From: Idiomarinaceae bacterium
Lineage (GTDB): Bacteria; Pseudomonadota; Gammaproteobacteria; Enterobacterales; Alteromonadaceae
Reading direction: 5' to 3'
Assembly (NCBI GenBank): GCA_002685255.1
Contig: NYWU01000003.1
Span: 48,970-112,969, forward strand
Length of the DNA stretch: 64,000 bases
Shown here: positions 26,451-34,823 of the stretch, one piece after another
Layout: every line of letters starts with the position of its first letter
How positions within the stretch are numbered: position 1 is the stretch's first letter
Translations under genes and position numbers: made by a program
Notes under the pieces: model-generated
Databases searched by the model: none
What the model was told of the DNA's origin: nothing
What the model saw: the letters and a program-made list of their open reading frames with translations, nothing else

Positions 26451-28177
26451 AGTGGTTGGACGCATTTGAGCAACGACTCTCATCCGAACGCACCGGTGAG
26501 TTCCTATTCTGGCTATTGGTTGTAGCGGCTTTACTCATCTTTTCGGGACTTGGGCTTCGCTCGCCTTGGCCACCCGACGAGCCCCGTTTTGCTGATGTAG
26601 CGCGTGAGATGGTCGTCACTGGGCAATGGTTCTTTCCTGCCCGTGGTGAGGAGTTTTATCCCGATAAGCCGCCCATTTTCATGTGGGCTATCGCGCTATG
26701 CTATTATTTGATTGGCAATATAAAAATAGCCGCGTTAGTGCCTAACGCGCTGTGCAGCTTAGTCAGTTTAGTGGCCGTATTTGATATCAGTAGACGGATA
26801 TGGGGCATGCGTATTGCGAGACACGCAACGCTGCTTCTACTCATTACGCCACAATTTTTAATTCAGGCAAAATTTGCCCAAATCGATGCTATGGTCGCCT
26901 GTTGGATTACACTGGGTTGCTATGGTCTATTGCGTCACTTCTTCTGCGGTCCCCATTGGCGTTGGTATTTCCTCGGCTGGGGCTTCATGGGATTAGGTAT
27001 TATAACTAAAGGCGTTGGCTTTTTGCCCCTGCTGATGCTGCTACCGATTGCAATTTATCACTTTACCCAGCAACGCTTAACAGGCAGTTGGCGTTGGCGC
27101 GCATTGCTAGGCCCTATCGTTATGCTCGCTGTAGTGGCATGTTGGCTCGTACCCATGTACTTGATTGTCAGTCAAAACGGTAGTCCAGAATATCTCGCAT
27201 ACCGCGATAATATCCTGTTTAAACAAACCGGCGAACGCTATGTGGATCCATGGCATCACTTTAAGCCTTGGCATTACTTTATCAGTAGCGTGGTACCTGC
27301 ATTCTGGTTACCGCTGAGTGTATTATTACTGACGCAGTTAAAAACCGTCTTACAGCAGATTAAGCAGGACCCCCGTATTGCGGTGTTATTTGGTTGGGTT
27401 ATTTTAGTCATCTTCTTCTTTAGCTTAAGTCCTGCCAAACGGGGCGTTTATATACTGCCTGCATTACCCATGTTCTGTGTCGCGTTAGCCGCCGCCTGGC
27501 CCGATCTTTCGCTTAATCGTGCCAGTCGATGGTTTTTACGCGCCTTGCTCACATTAATCATCACCGTTTTCACAGCACTGACTTACTTTGCTGCGATACA
27601 CCATGACAAGCTTGTCGACAAACTCGACAACTACACGCAGAGCTTTCAACTGCTAGATAGCCTCGCCATTATTTTTGCGATTATCGTGGGTGCTATTTGT
27701 TTCGCGTGTGTAGTGCTATGGCGTAAGAGTTTATGGGTCAAATATGGCTCAGCCGTGGCTATTATATGCGTTACTGTGAGTTGGCTCGTGTATCCTCTCG
27801 CGGAGCCCTTACGCACACCCCAAAACGTCATGCTTACCGCGGCTGCCGAAGTAGATGGCGGCGAATTGGCTATTCTCGATCTCAAAGAGCAACACTTGCT
27901 TTTTTCGCCTATTCCGTTAACTCACTTTAGCTATTTTACAGGCAATGCTGAACAATTTCGTAACGCATGGCTATGGATAAACGAAGCACCCAATCGTTAT
28001 ATCATGGCGCCGGATAATATGCATTTTGAGTGTTTTGACCCAGCAGATGGAGAGTCATTAGGTATCGCACATCGCGAGCATTGGCTGCTTTTTAGCGCCA
28101 AGGATGCAGCCAAATCATGCCCGGCACCTGCCAAAGTGATTCGCTACCGAAGCCCAGCCAGTGATATTAATGAATAA
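26447..28177 (+). CDS. ArnT-like GT39 lipid-sugar transferase
   Basis: A 576-residue polytopic glycosyltransferase with about 12 helices and a C-terminal periplasmic part. The first external loop carries the catalytic acidic pair in WPPDEPRFADVAREM (about 42-56), as in ArnT/PMT enzymes, and FYPDKPP follows. It transfers a sugar from a polyprenyl-P donor to lipid A, core or a protein at the periplasmic side. The operon has no arnA, arnB or arnD, so the sugar is probably not L-Ara4N. It overlaps the VTT gene by 4 bases. Confidence 0.87.
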   Translation: MKWLDAFEQRLSSERTGEFLFWLLVVAALLIFSGLGLRSPWPPDEPRFADVAREMVVTGQWFFPARGEEFYPDKPPIFMWAIALCYYLIGNIKIAALVPNALCSLVSLVAVFDISRRIWGMRIARHATLLLLITPQFLIQAKFAQIDAMVACWITLGCYGLLRHFFCGPHWRWYFLGWGFMGLGIITKGVGFLPLLMLLPIAIYHFTQQRLTGSWRWRALLGPIVMLAVVACWLVPMYLIVSQNGSPEYLAYRDNILFKQTGERYVDPWHHFKPWHYFISSVVPAFWLPLSVLLLTQLKTVLQQIKQDPRIAVLFGWVILVIFFFSLSPAKRGVYILPALPMFCVALAAAWPDLSLNRASRWFLRALLTLIITVFTALTYFAAIHHDKLVDKLDNYTQSFQLLDSLAIIFAIIVGAICFACVVLWRKSLWVKYGSAVAIICVTVSWLVYPLAEPLRTPQNVMLTAAAEVDGGELAILDLKEQHLLFSPIPLTHFSYFTGNAEQFRNAWLWINEAPNRYIMAPDNMHFECFDPADGESLGIAHREHWLLFSAKDAAKSCPAPAKVIRYRSPASDINE

Positions 28178-28191
28178 ACAATCTGTTTAAA

Positions 28192-28208
28192 TTTAAGATT
28201 TAATTAAT
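28192..28208 (+). promoter_or_regulatory. PmrA-type box upstream of PAP2-eptA
   Basis: TTTAAG-ATTTA-ATTAAT matches HTTAAD-N5-HTTAAD. A -10 candidate follows after 8-10 bases (TATAAA at 28217-28222, or TAAATT from 28219). The setting is AT-rich, so it is the weakest of the three boxes by itself; the shared layout with 23999-24015 strengthens it. Confidence 0.5.
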
Positions 28209-28219
28209 ATAGTTTTTAT

Positions 28220-28265
28220 AAATTCCGCATAGTGACTAATTTTTTAAGACAACTATGCGGAATTT
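28220..28265 (+). promoter_or_regulatory. Inverted repeat containing the PAP2 start codon
   Basis: A perfect 14-bp inverted repeat (28220-28233 with 28252-28265, 18-base loop), followed by TTTT. The ATG of the PAP2 gene (28255-28257) lies inside the right arm. As RNA it would be a terminator-like hairpin for transcripts coming from the upstream GT39 gene. As DNA it begins within the -10 region, exactly as the repeat at 24029 does. Confidence 0.55.
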
Positions 28266-28953
28266 TTTTATCAATTTAACCGACCGTTCTAGCCGTTCGT
28301 TATTGTTGGTTTCAGTACCTTTGTACTTGGCTTTATTTATTTTTTTTGACGGGCTCGGGATAAAATTTGATGTGTCCCAATGGTTTTTCTCAATTTCCGG
28401 TCATGCCTGGGCGTTAAAACATAACCTAATTACCGAGTCTGTGCTCCATGATGGGTTTCGTGCACTTAACATCGTAATTGTCGCCGGTATCTTAATTTTT
28501 TACCTATCGCAATGGTTCAAACCTCTACGTGTAACCTCGCTTGTCCGCTTATCACAATTTATCGGTGCGCTATTGCTGTCTTTTATTGTCGTGAACCTGA
28601 TGAAAGGCGTCACAGGGATGCATTGTCCTTGGGATCTCAACATGTTTGGCGGTCGCTTTGACTACCAACCTCTTTGGTTAGCCGCCAGCCAACCCGAGCC
28701 CGGACGCTGCTTTCCAGCAGGACACGCAAGTATCGGATACGCTTGGTTTTCGTTATTTTTTTACCTACGCAAAGACTTCCCTGTTATCGCCCGCAAAGCC
28801 CTAGTCGGTTCACTACTCATTGGTTTATTACTTGGTTTTGCGCAGCAGTTGCGCGGCGCACATTTCATTTCAGACGATATCACCACGGCTTTTATCTGCT
28901 GGGTTATCAGTGCATTGATATTTATTGGAGATAAGCCTAATGAAAACCGTTAA
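28255..28953 (+). CDS. PAP2-family lipid phosphatase
   Basis: A 232-residue membrane phosphatase with about six helices. The PAP2 signature is read as K-x6-CPWDL (KGVTGMHCPWDL, with Cys where many members have Arg), PAGHAS and LRGAHFISDD. Members dephosphorylate lipid A, undecaprenyl-PP or phosphatidylglycerol-P on the periplasmic side. Pairing with EptA (coding overlap of 14 bases) suggests a lipid A or polyprenyl-PP phosphatase acting before or alongside phosphoethanolamine addition. Confidence 0.85.
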   Translation: MRNFFINLTDRSSRSLLLVSVPLYLALFIFFDGLGIKFDVSQWFFSISGHAWALKHNLITESVLHDGFRALNIVIVAGILIFYLSQWFKPLRVTSLVRLSQFIGALLLSFIVVNLMKGVTGMHCPWDLNMFGGRFDYQPLWLAASQPEPGRCFPAGHASIGYAWFSLFFYLRKDFPVIARKALVGSLLIGLLLGFAQQLRGAHFISDDITTAFICWVISALIFIGDKPNENR

Positions 28954-30505
28954 GTTATCCAGTCGACTTCTGATACTGATCGCTACGCTGTGGTTGACCT
29001 TAGCCTACTGCGGTCCCCTTTTATCCTCGCTAAACGATTATCAAACTTCGCTTATCGCACAAATGGGCTTTCTTTTTGTTATCGCCTGTGTATACGCTGT
29101 ACTGTTTTTAATTGCACGCGCATTTCATTGTCTGAAAGGCGCTATATTCGTGCTATTTACCACCGCCGCGGTGGTCACCTATTGGATGAATCAGTACGGT
29201 GTAGTGATTGATCCTGATATGCTGATCAATGCACTCGAAACAGATACTTCTGAAGCCAGCGACCTGATTTCAGTTAAACTCATTTTGTCTGTCTTTCTCT
29301 GGGGCGTTGTACCAGCAATAGTTTTGATTTGGATGCCGGTGAAACCGCAACCTTGGGTACGTACGACATTGCTGAGTTTAGGGGCCGGGTGCATCCTTAT
29401 TGCCGTTGCTATGGGCGTACTGATGACCCAATACAGTGAGTATTCATCACTATTTCGCAATCACCGTGACGTTAAATACCGAGTCATCCCCTTCAATGTC
29501 ATATCTGCCAGTGTTTCGGTTGCTAAAGCCAAATTATCGACGCCAGAAGCCTTCATCGCGCTGGGTCAAGATGCCACCCAGCAACCAGATAATGACAAAA
29601 CGCCTAAAGTCATGGTTGTTATCGTTGGAGAAACGGCACGGGCTGATCATTTCAGCTCAAATGGATACCCGCGTCCAACCACCGCGGGTATCGAGCAACT
29701 CGCTAAGCAAGGTGAACTCATTAGCTTCAAAAATGCGACGTCTTGTGGTACCGCGACGGCCATTTCGGTGCCCTGTATGTTTAGTTTTTATCAGGCTGAA
29801 AATTACGATAACCGTGCACGATCGACCAGTAATGTATTGGATGTGTTAAATAATGCGGGCATCGATGTCTCGTGGATTGAAAACAACTCGGGCTGTAAGA
29901 ATGTCTGTGACCGAGTGGAAGAAATTACCGCAGAAGATTACTGTGATAGCCAGCAAGAGTGCTTTGATACCCAAATGCTCAAAGTGCTAAGAAGCAAATT
30001 AGCTAAAGCCAAACAGGACAGTATTATTGTTTTACACTCAATGGGAAGCCACGGTCCAGCGTACTATAAACGCTCACCACAAGCGTTGAAAAAGTTTCTT
30101 CCCGAGTGCACAACCACTGAGCTCAACCAATGCCCAGTTGAAACCATCAGAAATGCTTATGACAATAGTCTAGTCGTAACCGACCAACTCATCATCGGCG
30201 CGATTAATACGCTAAAACAAGCATCTAACATCGACACGAGCCTCATGTACATTTCCGATCACGGCGAGTCACTTGGAGATAACGGCGTCTATCTGCATGG
30301 GCTGCCTAACTGGATGGCTCCCGATGAACAACGTCACGTACCATGGATTGTATGGCCGGCCAAGGCTTGGGCAGACCGCCCAGATGCGGCCGCAACGTAC
30401 CCTGTTAATCATGACTATTTAGCACATTCACTGCTCGGCTTTTTCAATGTTAAGACTTCGCTTTATCAACCTCAGCTTGACTTGGCGGAGCAACTGGCGC
30501 CTTAG
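28940..30505 (+). CDS. eptA: Lipid A phosphoethanolamine transferase EptA
   Basis: A 521-residue EptA/MCR-type enzyme: about five N-terminal helices (to residue 165), then an alkaline-phosphatase-fold domain with VVIVGETARADHFS (metal ligand E231), the nucleophile Thr273 in SCGTATAISVPCMFS, paired cysteines 269/279, and SDHGESLGD with late HVPWIVW. It adds phosphoethanolamine to lipid A phosphate and so gives resistance to cationic peptides. ATG at 28940 has GGAG 9 bases upstream. Its 3' end runs 56 bases into the convergent emrB gene. Confidence 0.93.
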   Translation: MKTVKLSSRLLILIATLWLTLAYCGPLLSSLNDYQTSLIAQMGFLFVIACVYAVLFLIARAFHCLKGAIFVLFTTAAVVTYWMNQYGVVIDPDMLINALETDTSEASDLISVKLILSVFLWGVVPAIVLIWMPVKPQPWVRTTLLSLGAGCILIAVAMGVLMTQYSEYSSLFRNHRDVKYRVIPFNVISASVSVAKAKLSTPEAFIALGQDATQQPDNDKTPKVMVVIVGETARADHFSSNGYPRPTTAGIEQLAKQGELISFKNATSCGTATAISVPCMFSFYQAENYDNRARSTSNVLDVLNNAGIDVSWIENNSGCKNVCDRVEEITAEDYCDSQQECFDTQMLKVLRSKLAKAKQDSIIVLHSMGSHGPAYYKRSPQALKKFLPECTTTELNQCPVETIRNAYDNSLVVTDQLIIGAINTLKQASNIDTSLMYISDHGESLGDNGVYLHGLPNWMAPDEQRHVPWIVWPAKAWADRPDAAATYPVNHDYLAHSLLGFFNVKTSLYQPQLDLAEQLAP

Positions 30506-31997
30506 TCGATGACTCGGTGCGGAACAATAGTAACAACGGTAGCGAACATAAAGCCATCCACGCCATGGCTTTAAAATCATTCAGATAACCGATGGCGGCG
30601 GCTTGCTGAGTTAATTGCTGATTCATTTCAGCAACCGCCATACCTGGCCCATTTTCAATCGCGATTCGTATAAACTCCTCTTTCACAGGTGCTCGGAACA
30701 TTGTCAACGATTCACCGAGTACAGCGTGATTAGTTTGTGTGGCACGCGCAGCCAGTGTAACCATGACCGAAATACCAATACTACTGCCGATATTACGCAT
30801 TAAACTAAACATTGCCGTGGCTTCGGTTCGCAACTGAGGCGCCAGTGTCGAAAACGTCACCGTGCTCAGCGGCACAAATACGAAGCCTAGACCCAAGCCC
30901 TGAATAATACCCGTCCTGACCACATCCATCGGACTAATAAACAGGTTAAATGCGGCCATTTCAAATAGCGAGTAGGCTGTCAGCGATAAGCCCAACCCCA
31001 CTAGCCAGCGTACATCGACACGATTAATTAGCCTGCCGACCATAAGCATGGCACACATGCTTCCAATCCCTCGCGGCGCTAAAATCTCGCCCGTGGTAAT
31101 CACTGGAAAGCCCATTAGATTTTGTAAAAACGGCGGTAGTAACGCTAACGTCGCGAGTAGGATAATCCCCACAATGAAGATAAAGATAAGTCCTGTAACA
31201 AGATTACGATCTTTAAACAACGCGGGTTCTATAAATGGATTACGGCTGGTCAGCATATGTGCGACAAACAAATATAAAAACAGGACCGCAACAACGCACT
31301 CGATAATGATTTCACTGGAAGCAAACCAATCCTCGCCTTGACCACGGTCGAGCATCAGTTGCAAGGCGCCTATCGACAGCGAAAGCAACGCAAATCCGAA
31401 CAGATCAAAGCGGCGTTTCTCGGTGTCTGTCTCTTTAACAAAGGCAACAATACCTGCAAACGCCAATAAACCCACCGGGATATTGATAAAAAATACCCAA
31501 CGCCAGTTGTAATACTCGGTCAGGTATCCGCCGAGTGTAGGCCCAAGAATGGGACCCACCATGACACCGACGCCCCAAATAGCCATGGCAGAACCGTGCT
31601 TGTCTTTCGGATACGTGTCGAGCAAAACAGCCTGCGATAAAGGCACCAATCCGGCGCCAAATACGCCTTGTAATAACCGAAAAAACACCAATTGTTCCAA
31701 TGAAACAGCAACACCACACAAGACCGAGGCGGCTGTGAAGCCAAATACCGACAGTAGGAACAGTCGCTTACGGCCAATTTTCGCAGCAAGAAAGCCGGTC
31801 ATCGGTGTCATCACTGCTGCTGCTACGATATACGACGTTAATACCCAGGCAATCTGCTCTGACGTAGCCGACATGCTGCCTTGCATATGAGGCAACGCCA
31901 CGTTAGCTATGGTGGTATCGACCGCCTGCATGATGGTCGCAAGCATGATAGAAACTGTTATTAAGCCACGGTTCTTCGCGAGCTGCTTTGCATTCAT
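30450..31997 (-). CDS. emrB: DHA2-family MFS exporter EmrB
   Basis: A 515-residue major facilitator with 14 predicted helices. The pattern IMLATIMQAVDTTIANVALP with GWVLTSY-like (AWVLTSYIV) and motif C GPILGPTLGG is that of EmrB drug-proton antiporters. It works with the EmrA periplasmic adaptor encoded upstream and an outer-membrane channel to expel hydrophobic drugs. It is last in marR-emrA-emrB. The final 18 codons lie antisense to the end of eptA. Confidence 0.93.
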   Translation of the reverse strand: MNAKQLAKNRGLITVSIMLATIMQAVDTTIANVALPHMQGSMSATSEQIAWVLTSYIVAAAVMTPMTGFLAAKIGRKRLFLLSVFGFTAASVLCGVAVSLEQLVFFRLLQGVFGAGLVPLSQAVLLDTYPKDKHGSAMAIWGVGVMVGPILGPTLGGYLTEYYNWRWVFFINIPVGLLAFAGIVAFVKETDTEKRRFDLFGFALLSLSIGALQLMLDRGQGEDWFASSEIIIECVVAVLFLYLFVAHMLTSRNPFIEPALFKDRNLVTGLIFIFIVGIILLATLALLPPFLQNLMGFPVITTGEILAPRGIGSMCAMLMVGRLINRVDVRWLVGLGLSLTAYSLFEMAAFNLFISPMDVVRTGIIQGLGLGFVFVPLSTVTFSTLAPQLRTEATAMFSLMRNIGSSIGISVMVTLAARATQTNHAVLGESLTMFRAPVKEEFIRIAIENGPGMAVAEMNQQLTQQAAAIGYLNDFKAMAWMALCSLPLLLLFRTESSTKAPVAPPSQAEVDKAKS

Positions 31998-32010
31998 AAC
32001 AACGTTTACC

Positions 32011-33114
32011 TTAAGCCGGCTTATCGTTACTTAATGCTTGCATCCAGTGGGCTAGCGGCTGCAAAAATTGAGGTCCCCGCTTGTGCCAACCCGTATCAAT
32101 AGAAATTTCCGTACTCATACCGGCTCGCAGTGGTGGCTTATCGCGCGTATCCGAAACAGCGATGCGAACAGGAATCCGTTGAACGACTTTGACCCAGTTT
32201 CCTGTCGAGTTTTGTGCAGGCAAGAGCGCAAACTCAGAACCTGACGCAGCAGCAATACTTTTTACCTCACCGTGCCATGAGATATCAGGATAAGCGTCCA
32301 CATGAATGACCACTTTCTGTCCCACTTTGACGTGCGTTAGCTGAGTTTCCTTTAAGTTAGCCTCAATCCATGGCGCCTCAGTCGCAACGACCACCATCGC
32401 TGGATTACGTGGATCAATGTATTGACCTGCAGAGGGGGTTTTACTAGCAAAACCTGCCATCGGTGCTACCACATGCGTCTGTTCAAGATTTCGCTCAGCC
32501 TCATCTAACGCAGCTTTGGCTTGCAGATAACGCGGGTGTTGCTTAACGTCGATATTTGGTTGCCCCGCTAAACTAGCCGCTATACGTTTCAGTCCTTGCT
32601 CAACCGACTTCACATTTTCCTTAGCAACGCGCCACTGGTGGCGATACTTATCCAAGGTCGATTCTGACACCGAGTCCGACTTTACTAACCGTTGCTGACG
32701 CGCAAATTCACGCTCGGCAAATGCGGCATTTGACTGCGCGAGAACGAGCTGCTCCTGCTGTTCTGCGTATTGCGCCTTCAACGTTTCTATTTCAGTAGCT
32801 ACTTGTGCCACCTGAGATTTCGCCTGTGCCACCTTAATCGCATAAGGCGCATCAACGATATCAAACAATATGTCACCCTTTTTTACTGGCTCGTTTTCCG
32901 CCACGAAAAGTTGCGCAACGTTACCCGATATCTCAGGTACAATAGACACCTTATCATTTTGCACGTAGGCGTTTTCAGTTTCGACAAACCGCCCGCCGGT
33001 GAGGTAGATCACACCTGATATCAAAATGACAATAGCGGGTACCAGCACCAATAAAATCATGCGTAACTTAACAGCGCCCGACATTCGGAGCGGATTGTTA
33101 TACCGGGTGTTCAT
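32011..33114 (-). CDS. emrA: EmrA-family membrane fusion protein
   Basis: A 367-residue HlyD/EmrA-type adaptor: one membrane helix (about 16-38), a split biotinyl-lipoyl domain (VQNDKVSIVPEISGNV and VAPMAGFASKTPSAGQY), an alpha-helical hairpin (about 95-210) and a beta-barrel region (LPAQNSTGNWVKVVQRIPVRI, a typical EmrA block). It links EmrB to the outer membrane. emrB begins 13 bases after its stop. Confidence 0.93.
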   Translation of the reverse strand: MNTRYNNPLRMSGAVKLRMILLVLVPAIVILISGVIYLTGGRFVETENAYVQNDKVSIVPEISGNVAQLFVAENEPVKKGDILFDIVDAPYAIKVAQAKSQVAQVATEIETLKAQYAEQQEQLVLAQSNAAFAEREFARQQRLVKSDSVSESTLDKYRHQWRVAKENVKSVEQGLKRIAASLAGQPNIDVKQHPRYLQAKAALDEAERNLEQTHVVAPMAGFASKTPSAGQYIDPRNPAMVVVATEAPWIEANLKETQLTHVKVGQKVVIHVDAYPDISWHGEVKSIAAASGSEFALLPAQNSTGNWVKVVQRIPVRIAVSDTRDKPPLRAGMSTEISIDTGWHKRGPQFLQPLAHWMQALSNDKPA

Positions 33115-33129
33115 AGTGAAGAGCGTCCT

Positions 33130-33558
33130 TTAGCTTTCGGTTAAATTGTGTTTCATGGATTTCAGCGCGTTAAGAATTTCATGGCGGGTCGCTTCAGAGA
33201 TCCCCGCCAAGGTTTTCGCGCGCGTTTGCGCCCCGAGCTCTCGCAGTTGGCTCAACACCGGTTCTGCTTGCTCGGTTAAGAACAGTCGCCATACACGTCG
33301 GTCGTCTGGGTCGGCTTTGCGTTCAACCCACCCGCCCTGCTCCAGTCGATCGATATGGCGTGCAACCGTGATCGCTTTGAGCTCGAGTAGCTCAGCTAAA
33401 CGTGACTGTTGAATTCCTTGGCAGCGAACGAGACGTGCCAAAATAGACCATTGAGCGCGCGTTAAACCGAGTGATTTAGCGCGCGCATCAAAATCACATT
33501 TAGCCATGCGTGCAACGTCCGCAAGCAAGAACATCAACTCTCTGTCGGGATGTTCCAT
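33130..33558 (-). CDS. MarR-family transcriptional regulator
   Basis: A 142-residue winged-helix regulator: RAQWSILARLVRCQGIQQSRLAELLE helix-turn-helix (about 46-72) and the wing LEQGGWVERKADPDDRRVW with the conserved DxR. MarR dimers usually repress an adjacent efflux operon and let go on binding a drug. It is first in the marR-emrA-emrB operon and a near-palindrome upstream is its likely operator. Confidence 0.92.
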   Translation of the reverse strand: MEHPDRELMFLLADVARMAKCDFDARAKSLGLTRAQWSILARLVRCQGIQQSRLAELLELKAITVARHIDRLEQGGWVERKADPDDRRVWRLFLTEQAEPVLSQLRELGAQTRAKTLAGISEATRHEILNALKSMKHNLTES

Positions 33559-33592
33559 AGCGCCTCTCCAAATTAGTAATTAAGATTATTAT

Positions 33593-33606
33593 AAGTTAGC
33601 TTACTT
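33593..33606. promoter_or_regulatory. MarR-type operator candidate
   Basis: AAGTTAGCTTACTT equals its own reverse complement at 12 of 14 positions. It lies 35 bases upstream of the marR ATG in AT-rich DNA, where a repressor would block the promoter. Confidence 0.45.
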
Positions 33607-33724
33607 TCTTTCTAAACTAAATTGGTTTAATAAGTCTTAACTCATTGGCAACTCTTCTAAACATGGCGCAATCCGTATTGCTTCTATGCGCGTAATAAAA
33701 CTCGGTATTTACTGGGAGTAAACT

Positions 33725-34717
33725 ATGCAAACCACAACGACTTTCATTGCCCTACTGTCACTTTTATCATTCACTGCCACCGCACAGCAGTCGCCTACTC
33801 AAGCACCTCAATCGGCTAGTGCGAATGACTTTATAGAGGTATTTAAAAAATTGAGTGGCGAACATCCTGGCGTGCGTAAAGGTCATGCCAAAGGTGTTTG
33901 TGCGCTGGGGTCATTTGAACCGTCTGCGACTGCGCAAGCGCGCTTTGATACCCCCTTATTCAGCGATCAAGCGCCGATTACCTTACGCTTCTCAATGGGT
34001 GGCGGCAATCCAAATGCCAATGAGGCAGCGAACGCCCCTCGCGGCATGGCAGTGATGTTTGATTTAAACAACAACAGGCAACACAAAATTGCTGGATTAA
34101 CCACGCCTATGTTTGCCGGCAAAAATCCAGAACAATTCCTCGGTCTTTTACGTATTAACTACGCTATTGCCCAGGGCGAGGCGACTAAAGAAGATCGTCA
34201 AGCCTATCTCGAAGCCAATCCAGAAGCCGCACATCAAGGCGAGTGGTTGCAATCTCATCAACCGGCAGCCGAATACACATCGGCTAACTATTTTGGCATC
34301 CACACATTCTATACCACGTTGACTAACGGCGAATTACAGGCATTTCGATGGACATTAGTGCCTAAGGCCGGCGAAACTCTGCTTACCGAGCAAGAGCAGA
34401 AAAACTTACCTAAGTCTTTCCTTGCCAAACGACTCAGTGAGCGCCTTAAGGACGGACCCGTCGAATACGAATGGCACTGGCAGCTTGCTAAAGAAGGTGA
34501 TCCAATCAATGACCCGTCACAAGTATGGCCAAAGGATAGAGAAACCATCAATGTCGGTACTCTAAAGATAACCGAGTCAGGTGGAGAATCATGCACACCG
34601 ATCAATTTTGACCCGAATCAAGTCACTGACGGTATCTCTACCAGTCAAGATCCGGTGCTCCAAATACGCTCGCCTGCCTATGCGATTTCCTATGGCAAAC
34701 GTTTGCAAGGACAATAA
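33725..34717 (+). CDS. Periplasmic catalase-family peroxidase (SrpA-like)
   Basis: A 330-residue heme peroxidase of the catalase fold, shorter than true catalases. A signal peptide (about 1-20, ending TATAQQ) sends it to the periplasm. The distal His is in KGHAKGVCALGSF, the conserved Asn in GGGNPNAN, and the proximal Tyr region is RSPAYAISYGKR near the C-terminus. It should remove organic or hydrogen peroxide. It stands alone with its own terminator. Confidence 0.9.
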   Translation: MQTTTTFIALLSLLSFTATAQQSPTQAPQSASANDFIEVFKKLSGEHPGVRKGHAKGVCALGSFEPSATAQARFDTPLFSDQAPITLRFSMGGGNPNANEAANAPRGMAVMFDLNNNRQHKIAGLTTPMFAGKNPEQFLGLLRINYAIAQGEATKEDRQAYLEANPEAAHQGEWLQSHQPAAEYTSANYFGIHTFYTTLTNGELQAFRWTLVPKAGETLLTEQEQKNLPKSFLAKRLSERLKDGPVEYEWHWQLAKEGDPINDPSQVWPKDRETINVGTLKITESGGESCTPINFDPNQVTDGISTSQDPVLQIRSPAYAISYGKRLQGQ

Positions 34718-34725
34718 ATCTTTTT

Positions 34726-34775
34726 AGAGATTAAACATTCGAAATATTGATTGTTTAATCTCTTAATTTTTTAAC
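34726..34775 (+). terminator. Terminator after the catalase-like peroxidase gene
   Basis: A perfect 12-bp AT-rich stem (34726-34737 with 34752-34763) and a 14-base loop, followed by TAATTTTTT, starting 9 bases after the stop. Confidence 0.7.
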
Positions 34776-34823
34776 AAAGTGTTCGATAATAACTCATAGG
34801 CATGTGAGCCTCATGGAGGAGTT

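Noticed and set aside
26447..28177. Standard L-Ara4N pathway
   Set aside because: ArnT-like and ArnC-like genes are present, but arnA, arnB and arnD are absent from the operon, and a 4-epimerase is there in their place.
34740..34775. A fourth PmrA-type box (TTTAAT and CTTAAT)
   Set aside because: The half-sites are only 2 bases apart rather than 5, and they lie in the terminator of the peroxidase gene.
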